Of a stretch of 7,182 nucleotides of DNA, positions 1-5,278 are shown piece by piece. This DNA comes from Geminicoccus sp035556675 (GTDB taxonomy: Bacteria > Pseudomonadota > Alphaproteobacteria > Geminicoccales > Geminicoccaceae): NCBI RefSeq assembly GCF_035556675.1, contig NZ_DATMFZ010000291.1:1-7182 (forward strand), read 5' to 3'. Position 1 is the first letter of the stretch. Each line of letters opens with the position of its first letter. The notes under the pieces are model-generated. The model searched no databases, was not told the origin of the DNA, and saw nothing but the letters and a program-made list of their open reading frames with translations. The position numbers were made by a program, and so were the translations under genes.

Positions 1-1
1 C

Positions 2-97
2 GAGCGGGAGTGGAAGATGCCACCCCGTCAGTGGTGCATGGCCAAGGCCCAGTTCGCCATCCTGTTCGGCGAGCGCTTCACCAGAGCCATGGCCTGA
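2..97 (+). CDS. IS256-family transposase, C-terminal fragment
   Basis: These are the last 31 codons of a frame entering from the left edge, read from base 2 and ending at TGA 95-97. The peptide starts EREWKMPPRQW, continues with CMAKAQFAILFGERF, and ends in TRAMA. A tryptophan, a short Lys-Met-Pro-Pro stretch, a second tryptophan, then a Gln-Phe-Ala-Ile-Leu-Phe helix is the usual tail of IS256-family (mutator-type) DDE transposases. The catalytic Asp/Asp/Glu residues lie upstream, outside the window. The rest of the gene cannot be judged intact. The known role of the family is copy-out transposition of its own element. Position just inside a terminal-repeat-like sequence fits. Confidence 0.8.
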   Translation, partial: EREWKMPPRQWCMAKAQFAILFGERFTRAMA

Positions 98-118
98 TCA
101 TGGGCAACCGCCCACCGA

Positions 119-141
119 TACACGGAATTCCTGACACTCCC
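119..141 (+). repeat. Right terminal inverted repeat of the IS256-type element
   Basis: About 23 bases that begin TACACGGAATTC and end CTGACACTCCC. Seen from outside the element this reads GGGAGTGTCAG then GAATTCCGTG. IS256-family ends commonly carry such a TGTCA-containing tip followed by an A/T-richer stretch. It lies 21 bases after the transposase stop, the usual position. The matching left repeat is not in the window. Confidence 0.6.
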
Positions 142-164
142 TCCCGGCACTCAACGGCTGGCTG

Positions 165-581
165 TTACGGTTTGACTGCCGTGAACACGAAATTCCCGGC
201 TGGGAAAGTCCCGACGCCTGCCAACGTGTCCTTCGATCTATTCATCGTAGCTCGCGGTACGTTGTTGCGTGAGCCATTCGTCACGATGTAGCCGGAGTAA
301 ATGCACGCCGATGTGCCAACCAGTTGCAGATAACCCCAGACGGGAAACTGAGCGCCGTTCATGCCTCTGCAAAACGATTGGCCGTTGAAGTCGACCACGC
401 CGTTCGGCTTCACTCGCAGCGTGCAGAATGTCCAATAAGGTTCAAAGCCACGCTCATAACCCTGCGAATAAACCTGCCAATCTCCAGAAATATCACCCTG
501 CGTGCAGGCCGCCATTGCCTGCCCGCCCAGCGAACAGACAACTGCTGCTGCACTCAAACGACGCACATAGGTCATGATCAT
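165..581 (-). CDS. Small secreted four-cysteine protein of unknown function
   Basis: A 138-residue protein I do not recognise. Residues 1-24 form a standard Sec signal peptide: Tyr-Val-Arg-Arg near the start, a hydrophobic stretch around 9-20, and AMA before a likely cleavage at 24/25. The mature part has exactly four cysteines (26, 53, 71, 93), suggesting two disulfides in the periplasm or outside the cell. It is rich in Gly, Tyr, Trp and Phe. The GDISGDWQVY segment right after cleavage resembles the Gly-x-Trp start of lipocalin-like or avidin-like beta barrels, but this is inference only. An AGAGG ribosome site (595-591) lies 9 bases before ATG 581, which supports this start; a second ATG two codons later is less well placed. 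The gene is less GC-rich than the central block, stands alone, and its 3' end abuts an insertion sequence, so recent acquisition is plausible. Confidence 0.7.
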   Translation of the reverse strand: MIMTYVRRLSAAAVVCSLGGQAMAACTQGDISGDWQVYSQGYERGFEPYWTFCTLRVKPNGVVDFNGQSFCRGMNGAQFPVWGYLQLVGTSACIYSGYIVTNGSRNNVPRATMNRSKDTLAGVGTFPAGNFVFTAVKP

Positions 582-1110
582 TATCGTTATCCTCTGCCTT
601 ATCTAGTTGAAGCTATCGAACTACAGAAATTATGGAAGTTCTATGCGCTATTGCTCGTGGTTGCCTTGGCTATACCAGCGATACCCGAATTACAGCCTCC
701 TTTGCTCGGCATAGGATGAAGCTGAGGGCATGGCGTCTCTGTAAGTTTCCGGTAAATTAGCTTTCCGCCATCATCCGCCAACGTCCGTGGTCATGGCTTA
801 CGCAGCCAACCGACTCAGAGGTAGTGCCAGCGAGCGTGGGGGCGTTCCGCGTCGGTGGCGTGCTTCGGGGGCGCTCCGGACATCACTTGTTCTGAGGTGG
901 TGGATGCCGATCGCGACCATCCGGACCGGCCTTGATGCCGCTCCCTGTGATTCTCTTTCTTGACGATCGTGGGACATGCCCTCAGGCAAGATGCCACGGA
1001 CTGTCCACGGTCGTCCGGGCTCGTGCAGACAATGGATGTGGGGCTAGACGTGGGGCGAGCGAACGGAGGCTCGCTTAACATATTAGTTTCGCACGAAAAT
1101 CACGTACGAC
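582..1110. other. Gene-free stretch between secreted-protein gene and tRNA-Ser
   Basis: No reading frame here looks coding. Positions 600-780 are relatively AT-rich and hold the upstream region of the secreted-protein gene; I see no promoter good enough to name. Positions 780-1110 are GC-rich and include a near-perfect 12-base direct repeat (GGGGGCGTTCCG at 838-849, GGGGGCGCTCCG at 867-878), a CCACGG repeat flanking ACTGT near 993-1009, and a hairpin at 1055-1074. Short frames in this segment give low-complexity Arg/Pro/Ser-rich peptides typical of non-coding GC-rich DNA. It could be decayed mobile DNA, but nothing identifies a family. Confidence 0.5.
1055..1074 (-). terminator. Possible weak hairpin terminator of tRNA-Ser
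   Basis: GCGAGC (1055-1060) pairs with GCTCGC (1069-1074) across an 8-base loop; a second register, AGCGA with TCGCT, is also possible. It lies 37 bases past the tRNA 3' end in the direction of tRNA transcription. There is no T-tract after it on that strand, so an intrinsic terminator role is uncertain. Confidence 0.3.
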
Positions 1111-1198
1111 TGGCGGAGGGAACGGGATTCGAACCCGTGAGGAGTTGCCCCCAACACGCTTTCCAGGCGTGCGCCTTAAACCGCTCGGCCATCCCTCC
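1111..1198 (-). tRNA. tRNA-Ser (anticodon GGA)
   Basis: An 88-base class II tRNA with the CCA end encoded. The acceptor stem GGAGGGA pairs with TCCCTCC, and the discriminator is G. The anticodon stem CACGC/GCGTG encloses loop CTGGAAA, giving anticodon GGA (genome positions 1162-1164), which reads UCC and UCU serine codons. A long variable arm and a T-arm with GGTTCGAAT complete the fold. The D-arm begins GCCGAGCGG, typical of bacterial tRNA-Ser. Its 3' end faces the insertion-sequence side of the window, the usual orientation when elements integrate at a tRNA. Confidence 0.96.
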
Positions 1199-1216
1199 GG
1201 TTTCGGCTGGCGATGG

Positions 1217-1245
1217 CTTCTAGCGGCTGCCATCTTCCCCCGCAA
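1217..1245 (-). promoter_or_regulatory. Candidate housekeeping promoter of tRNA-Ser
   Basis: On the minus strand, TTGCGG (1245-1240) is followed after exactly 17 bases by TAGAAG (1222-1217). The match is 3 of 6 at -35 and 4 of 6 at -10. The -10 box ends 18 bases before the mature tRNA 5' end, a normal distance for a short tRNA leader. Supported by spacing and position only. Confidence 0.4.
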
Positions 1246-1338
1246 CCCGCAGCCGTCACCTGGAGCCGCGCTGTTGCCGCCTAGTCCACCTTCGTCGTCG
1301 CCCGTTCCGCCCGTCGCCATGGAATTCGGCCAGGGCGC

Positions 1339-2562
1339 ATGAACTCAGGTGTCATCGGCAGGCTGGACCGGGGCTGCGGCATCCTGGTCACCATCCTGCC
1401 CCTTCTGTTCGTGCTGGGCCGGGCGTTCGCCGACGGCGTGGTGATCCTGGTGGCCCTGGCATTCCTGCTGCGCTCGGCCCTGCTGCGGGACTGGCGCTGG
1501 CTGCGCGAGCCCTGGGTGGTGGTGGCGCTGGCCTGGGTCGCCTGGCTGACCTTCGGCGGCCTGTTCTCGGCCGATCCCGCGCAAGCGAGCAAGAAGGGCC
1601 TCTTGCAGATCCGCTTCGTGCTGTTCGCGGCAGCGCTCGCCGCCGTGCATCTGCGTGATCCGGCGCTCCGCCAGCGTTTCCTCCTGACCCTGGCCACTGC
1701 CGTCCTGCTGGTCGCCGCCGACTGCCTGGTGCAGGTCGCAACCGGCTTTTCCCTGACCGGCCAGCCATTGCCCGAAGCCTACCGCCTGTCCGGTCCATTT
1801 TCCGCGCAAAAGGCCGGTACCTTCCTCGGCAAGACCGGTTTCCTGGCCCTCCTGCCGCTCCTGGCTCTGACCGGGCAGCGGCGCCTGGCCGCCTCGGTGC
1901 CGCTCACCTGCCTGCTGGCGCTGGGCCTCGTGATCCTGTTGACCGGGGAACGCTCAGCCCTCTTCACCTTCAGTCTGGGGGGGCTGGTCTGTCTGGCGGG
2001 CTTGCCGGTGCTGCGCCGCTTTCTCCTGCCGGCTCTGGTGCTGGGGATGATGGGCCTGGGCCTGGTGGCAGTGGTCCACCCGATCCTGATCGAGCGGTTC
2101 GTCAGCCATACCGTCGACGACCTCGATGGGTTCGCGGACAAGCGCTACGGCCAGATCCTGCGCAGCGGCCTGGCCCTGTTCGCGGAGCAGCCGATCACCG
2201 GGATCGGCGTCTCCGAATTCCCCAGGCGCTGCCCCGCACCGGAACTCGCCGCCATCGGGCCGGTCGAGGTGCGCTGCGTCAGCCACCCCCACCATCCCTG
2301 GATGGAGATGCTGGTGGAAGGCGGGGTGGTGGCGCTCGCGCTCTGGCTCGGGCTGCTCGCCGCCTGGCTGCGGCGCTTTGCGCAGGGTGGCCGGCTGGTG
2401 CTGGTGGCCGGGTTGGCGGCCATGCTGCCGTTCGCCTGGCCGCTCATGACCAGCATGTCCCTGTTCACCACCTGGAACGCGGTGCTGTGGTGGCAGGCAG
2501 CGGCACTATTCTTGGCACATGCCCCGATGCGCGGGGCCGGTAGGCCGGTCAGGCCTGGCTGA
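1339..2562 (+). CDS. O-antigen ligase / polymerase family (Wzy_C-type) membrane protein
   Basis: A 407-residue polytopic inner-membrane protein with many hydrophobic segments (for example around 14-48, 60-76, 92-104, 115-135, 164-220, 227-250, 328-346, 352-395). Two features place it in the WaaL/Wzy superfamily: GERSALFTF (203-211) and, after a large periplasmic loop with paired cysteines (298 and 313), SHPHHPWMEMLVEGG (315-329), the counterpart of the HPHN...EGG motif. Family members join or polymerise undecaprenyl-linked glycans in the periplasm, in lipopolysaccharide, capsule or exopolysaccharide assembly. The length is usual. ATG 1339 is the first available start in frame; its ribosome site is weak (AGGG, 3 bases away). 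The tail (MRGAGRPVRPG) is polar and short. No glycosyltransferases are adjacent, so ligase versus polymerase and the substrate cannot be decided here. Confidence 0.85.
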   Translation: MNSGVIGRLDRGCGILVTILPLLFVLGRAFADGVVILVALAFLLRSALLRDWRWLREPWVVVALAWVAWLTFGGLFSADPAQASKKGLLQIRFVLFAAALAAVHLRDPALRQRFLLTLATAVLLVAADCLVQVATGFSLTGQPLPEAYRLSGPFSAQKAGTFLGKTGFLALLPLLALTGQRRLAASVPLTCLLALGLVILLTGERSALFTFSLGGLVCLAGLPVLRRFLLPALVLGMMGLGLVAVVHPILIERFVSHTVDDLDGFADKRYGQILRSGLALFAEQPITGIGVSEFPRRCPAPELAAIGPVEVRCVSHPHHPWMEMLVEGGVVALALWLGLLAAWLRRFAQGGRLVLVAGLAAMLPFAWPLMTSMSLFTTWNAVLWWQAAALFLAHAPMRGAGRPVRPG

Positions 2563-2857
2563 TGAGGCTGGCGGCGATGGCACGGCCCTCGGCCGCGAGG
2601 TCGCCCTGGGCGACCTGCCTACCGGCGCGCCGATACCAGTAGCCGGCGTTGCCGAGATCGCCCTCGACCCGATGCAGCCAAGCATGCACCCAGTCGGCAT
2701 CCGGCCGGCCCTCGTGCTCCTGGACGATACCGTGCGCCTCGTCCCAGCGATCCGCCAGTCCGTACCACACCGCGCGCAGTGCCGGTGTCAGACCGGCCGG
2801 CGGTGCGGCACCATCCAGCGACGCCAGGAAGGCGGCCGCGTCGGACTGCGCGGTCAA
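2549..2857 (-). CDS. Conserved-looking 102-residue protein coupled to rpoH, unknown function
   Basis: I do not recognise a named family. The start is set at TTG 2857, which overlaps the rpoH stop as TTGA; this gives 102 residues and suggests translation by ribosomes finishing rpoH. The same frame stays open further upstream inside rpoH, but that part is Arg/Gly/Ala-rich and reads as a shadow of the sigma-factor gene. The protein is soluble, with no signal peptide or membrane segment. Residues 25-80 look constrained: LRAVWYGLADRWDEAH, then DWVHAWLHRVEGDLGNAGYW followed by YRRAGR. Trp, His and Tyr at regular intervals on predicted helices suggest a short helical-repeat (TPR- or Sel1-like) fold. 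I recall similar short proteins with a GDxxNAxYWYRRAGR pattern in proteobacteria, always without known function. The 3' end overlaps the convergent ligase gene by 14 bases. Confidence 0.72.
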   Translation of the reverse strand: MTAQSDAAAFLASLDGAAPPAGLTPALRAVWYGLADRWDEAHGIVQEHEGRPDADWVHAWLHRVEGDLGNAGYWYRRAGRQVAQGDLAAEGRAIAASLISQA

Positions 2858-3792
2858 TGGAGTTGGCCCCGCTCGCGCAGATCGCCCATCTGCGGCATCC
2901 TGGGTGCCGCCTCGGCATGCTCCTGGGCCTTCTTGCGCTCCAGTTCCAGGATCGCCTTCTGCAGCTTCTCGAACGCGCGCACCTCGATCTGGCGCACCCG
3001 CTCGCGGCTCACCCCGTACTTCTCGGAGAGTTGCTCCAGCGTGGTCGGATCCTCCTTCAGGCGCCGCTCGGTCAGGATGTGCTGCTCGCGCTCGTTGAGC
3101 ACCGACATCGCCTCGGCCAGCAACGCCTCGCGATGGCCGCGCTCGTCGGCCTCGGCGATCGAGCGGTCCTGGGTTTCGCGCTCGTCCTCCAACCAGTCCT
3201 GCCACTCGCTCTCGCCCTCGACCCGCAAGGGCGCGTTCAGGGAATGGTCGGGCCCTTCCAGGCGCCGGTTCATGTCGATCACGTCCTGCTCGGTGACCGC
3301 CAGCGTGTCGGCGATCGCGCGCACCGTGTCCGGGTGGAGGTCACCCTCCTCCATCGCCTGCATCTGCGACTTCAGCCGGCGCAGGTTGAAGAACAGCTTC
3401 TTCTGTGCAGCCGTGGTGCCCATCTTCACCAGCGACCAGGAATGGAGGATATATTCCTGAATGGCTGCCTTGATCCACCACATCGCATAGGTGGCGAGCC
3501 TAAAGCCGCGCTCGGGGTCGAAGCGCTTGACCGCCTGCATCAGGCCGACATTGCCCTCCGAGATGATTTCCGACATGGGCAGGCCATAGCCGCGATAGCC
3601 CATCGCGATCTTGGCCACGAGCCGCAGGTGGGAGGTCACCAGTTTGTGCGCCGCGTCGGAATCCTCGTCGTCGCGCCAGCGGCGCGCGAGCATGTACTCC
3701 TCCTCCGCCGACAGCATCGGAAACCGGCGGATCTCGTCGAGGTAACGGGACAGCCCGCTGCCTTCGAGGGCGACCGTCGGAAGACCGGCCAT
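2854..3792 (-). CDS. rpoH: RNA polymerase sigma-32 factor RpoH
   Basis: A 312-residue heat-shock sigma factor of normal length, which directs RNA polymerase to chaperone and protease promoters. Domains in order: region 1.2 with LSRYLDEIRRFPMLSAEEE (14-32), region 2 with LVTSHLRLVAKIAMGYRGYG (51-70), SEGNVGLMQAVKRFD (78-92) and TYAMWWIKAAIQEYIL (101-116), the RpoH box QKKLFFNLR (130-138) that separates RpoH from other group sigma factors, and the region 4.2 helix-turn-helix LEQLSEKYGVSRERVRQIE (252-270). The start is ATG 3792, preceded by a double ribosome site AGGAGAAGGAG (3807-3797) 4 bases away; the frame remains open to 3909, but that extension has no sigma-factor similarity. Upstream on the same strand lies rluD, a pairing common in alphaproteobacteria. 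Downstream the 102-residue protein is coupled by a 4-base overlap. Confidence 0.97.
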   Translation of the reverse strand: MAGLPTVALEGSGLSRYLDEIRRFPMLSAEEEYMLARRWRDDEDSDAAHKLVTSHLRLVAKIAMGYRGYGLPMSEIISEGNVGLMQAVKRFDPERGFRLATYAMWWIKAAIQEYILHSWSLVKMGTTAAQKKLFFNLRRLKSQMQAMEEGDLHPDTVRAIADTLAVTEQDVIDMNRRLEGPDHSLNAPLRVEGESEWQDWLEDERETQDRSIAEADERGHREALLAEAMSVLNEREQHILTERRLKEDPTTLEQLSEKYGVSRERVRQIEVRAFEKLQKAILELERKKAQEHAEAAPRMPQMGDLRERGQLH

Positions 3793-3921
3793 GGCACTCC
3801 TTCTCCTGCGCTTGCAAAGGGCCCGGCATTTCGGACCCATGGGGTCTAGATAGCGTACCCCGGCCGACCTTGCCAGAAGAGCGGTGCTCCCGAGGCGGTT
3901 CTGCCGCAAGCGCGCGCGTGC
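3793..3921 (-). promoter_or_regulatory. rpoH leader / intergenic region after rluD
   Basis: A 129-base gap separates the rluD stop from the rpoH start. It holds the strong Shine-Dalgarno pair (3807-3797) and a 5-bp perfect hairpin GACCC/GGGTC (3834-3838 with 3842-3846). A poor sigma-70-like pair, CTGGCA and TATCTA 18 bases apart, lies upstream (about 3874-3869 and 3850-3845). No CTTGAA-type heat-shock -35 box is visible, although CCCCAT (3844-3839) looks like half of a sigma-32 -10. The gap is long enough for rpoH to have its own promoter; which sequence serves is uncertain. Confidence 0.3.
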
Positions 3922-4977
3922 TCAGTCGGGTGGGCCGTCCGTCCGAAACGCGCCCAGTACCTCCTCGAACAAGGGGGGAGGCGGCAGGTCGAATTCCAGG
4001 CGCTGGCCGGTGATGGGGTGCTCAAAGCCCAGCTTGCGCGCATGGAGGAGAATCCGGTCCAGCCGCTCGACCAGCGGCCGCGCGGCTTCCGGCAGGTCGC
4101 CGGTGCGCCTTGGGCCGTAGAGCCGGTCGCCCAGGATCGGGTGGCCGAGGCTGGCCAGGTGGACGCGGATCTGGTGGGTTCGGCCGGTTTCCAGCCGGCA
4201 CTCGACCCTGGCCGCGCGCGTGCCCGCTGCCGCCAGCCGCCGCCAGTGGGTGACCGCGCGCTTGCCGCCGCTGCGCACGATCGCCATGCGCTTGCGGTCG
4301 AACGGGTCGCGGCCAAGCGGCCGGTCGACGGTGCCCTCGGCCTTGGCCGGCAGGCCACGCACGATCGCTTCGTAGATCCGGTGGATCGAGTGGACGGTGA
4401 ACTGGCCGGAGAGCAGGGTATGTGCCCGGTCGTGCTTGGCGACCACCATCACGCCCGAGACGTCCTTGTCGAGCCGGTGGACGATGCCGGGCCTGGCCAC
4501 CCCGCCGATCCCCGAAAGCGAGCCGCCGCAGCGTGCCAGGAGGGCATTGACCAGCGTGCCGTCGTCATGGCCCGGCCCGGGATGGACCACCAGGCCGGCC
4601 GGTTTCGCGACCACGATCAGGTGCTCGTCCTCGAACAGGACGCCTACGTCGATCGCCTGGGCCGCCGGGATCGCCGCCGTCGGCGGCGGCACGGCCAGCC
4701 GGTAGCTCTCGCCGGCGCGGACCTTGCGCGAGGCCTGGCTCACCTTCTGCCCGTCGCGCAGCACCTGGCCCTGGTCCAGGAGTGCCTGGATGCGCGAACG
4801 GGACAGATCGGGTAGGACCGCGGCCAGCCAGGCGTCCAGCCGCCGCCCGGCATCGGCCGGCTCGACCACCCGCGCGAAGCTGGTGGCCGCCGCCTCGTCT
4901 GCCGCGGTTCTGTCTGCCGCCACTTTGTCTGCCACCGCCGCGTCCACGCGTGCATCCTGTTCGGAATCTTGATCCAT
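3922..4977 (-). CDS. rluD: Ribosomal large subunit pseudouridine synthase, RluD-type (RluA family)
   Basis: A 351-residue enzyme that converts specific uridines of 23S rRNA to pseudouridine; in E. coli RluD these are 1911, 1915 and 1917 of helix 69. Residues 33-90 form an S4-like RNA-binding domain (RRLDAWLAAVL, then SRSRIQALLDQGQVLRDG). The catalytic domain follows: DEHLIVVAKPAGLVVHPG (117-134), GIVHRLDKDVSGVMVVAK (164-181) with the catalytic aspartate at 170, and LETGRTHQIRVHLASLGHPI (262-281) then LGDRLYG. Residues 16-30 are a low-complexity 5-residue repeat. ATG 4977 is chosen here. GTG 4992 has a far better ribosome site (AGGAG, 7 bases away) and would add five residues. Either start overlaps the divergent gene. 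RluD rather than RluC is inferred from overall pattern and the rpoH neighbour. Confidence 0.92.
   Translation of the reverse strand: MDQDSEQDARVDAAVADKVAADRTAADEAAATSFARVVEPADAGRRLDAWLAAVLPDLSRSRIQALLDQGQVLRDGQKVSQASRKVRAGESYRLAVPPPTAAIPAAQAIDVGVLFEDEHLIVVAKPAGLVVHPGPGHDDGTLVNALLARCGGSLSGIGGVARPGIVHRLDKDVSGVMVVAKHDRAHTLLSGQFTVHSIHRIYEAIVRGLPAKAEGTVDRPLGRDPFDRKRMAIVRSGGKRAVTHWRRLAAAGTRAARVECRLETGRTHQIRVHLASLGHPILGDRLYGPRRTGDLPEAARPLVERLDRILLHARKLGFEHPITGQRLEFDLPPPPLFEEVLGAFRTDGPPD
4897..4941 (-). repeat. Short 15-base tandem repeat in the rluD 5' coding region
   Basis: GTCTGCC recurs at 4897, 4912 and 4927, exactly 15 bases apart. On the coding strand this gives three five-residue units, ADKVA, ADRTA and ADEAA (residues 16-30), in the unconserved N-terminal extension before the S4-like domain. 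In-frame length means copy number could change without breaking the gene. Confidence 0.7.
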
Positions 4978-5278
4978 GGGCGAGACCGCCACCCGCATTC
5001 TCCTGGGCTTCGTGATCGCCGGCGCGGTCGTGCTGGTGGCCGGAATCGTCCTTCTCATCTGGCTGCTCGCGACCGGCGCGCAAGGCCAGCGTAGCCCAGT
5101 GACCGAAGGACCGCCCGTCGTCCGGCTCGCACCTGGCCAGCGCATCCTGGACCTGTCGCGCGGCCCGGACGACCTCGTTCTCCTGCTGGAGGACCAGGAA
5201 GGACGCCAGGTGTTGCGCTTGCTCGACCCGAACAGCGGTGCCACCGTCCATGACCTGCCAGTGACGATCGCACCGTGA
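4976..5278 (+). CDS. Small single-pass membrane protein, DUF6476-like
   Basis: A 100-residue protein with one membrane segment (about residues 8-33, LLGFVIAGAVVLVAGIVLLI and on) and a soluble C-terminal part of about 65 residues. The C-terminal part reads as short beta strands: VVRLAPGQRILDLSRGPDDL, then LLLEDQEGRQVLRLLDPNSG. I associate this layout, divergent from rluD in alphaproteobacteria, with DUF6476, whose function is unknown; this is from memory. ATG 4976 is the earliest possible start because TGA 4970-4972 is in frame just upstream, and starting later would cut into the membrane segment. The ribosome site is weak (GGA about 10 bases away). The stop overlaps the next gene as GTGA, so the two are probably one transcript. 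The membrane protein may have no direct link to RNA modification. Confidence 0.82.
   Translation: MGETATRILLGFVIAGAVVLVAGIVLLIWLLATGAQGQRSPVTEGPPVVRLAPGQRILDLSRGPDDLVLLLEDQEGRQVLRLLDPNSGATVHDLPVTIAP

Larger units (their letters stand above)
1..141 (+). mobile_element. Right end of an IS256-family insertion sequence (partial)
   Basis: The window opens inside an insertion sequence. Two signals support this: the C-terminus of a transposase that looks IS256-like, and, 21 bases after its stop codon, a sequence with the layout of an IS256-family right terminal repeat ending in TGACACTCCC. The left end lies outside the window, so the target duplication cannot be read and the outer boundary (about 141) may be off by a few bases. 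The element stops about 23 bases short of the stop codon of the neighbouring secreted-protein gene, so it sits just past that gene's 3' end and does not visibly disrupt it. The family assignment rests on motif memory. Confidence 0.75.

Noticed and set aside
10..291. 93-codon frame across the insertion sequence end
   Set aside because: The transposase tail is in another frame, and this one crosses the terminal repeat into antisense of the secreted-protein gene.
324..719. 131-codon plus-strand frame opposite the secreted-protein gene
   Set aside because: The minus strand has a signal peptide, good ribosome site and sensible composition; the plus frame has none of these.
798..1081. Two minus-strand frames of 63 and 88 codons
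   Set aside because: They overlap each other in different frames, are Arg/Pro/Ser-rich, and have no convincing ribosome site or recognisable pattern.
960..1223. Plus-strand frame containing AEGTGFEPV and ALNRSAIPP
   Set aside because: It is the antisense reading of tRNA-Ser. Peptides of this kind are a well-known false gene call over tRNA-Ser.
1075..1320. Minus-strand frame containing GWPSGLRRTPGKRV
   Set aside because: This is the sense-strand translation of the same tRNA-Ser and its flanks, another common false call.
1145..1342. Possible small gene ending in ATGA overlap with the ligase start
   Set aside because: Its frame begins inside tRNA-Ser antisense and is proline/serine-rich without any motif; the overlap is probably chance.
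2858..3205. Upstream extension of the 102-residue protein frame inside rpoH
   Set aside because: Composition there is Arg/Gly/Ala-rich with no pattern, and the frame lies fully within rpoH codons. The TTGA overlap gives a better start.
2779..3849. 356-codon plus-strand frame over rpoH
   Set aside because: It mirrors rpoH on the other strand. The sigma-factor regions and RpoH box on the minus strand settle the coding strand.
3793..3909. 39-residue N-terminal extension of RpoH
   Set aside because: It has no similarity to sigma factors, and the strong double ribosome site sits directly before ATG 3792.
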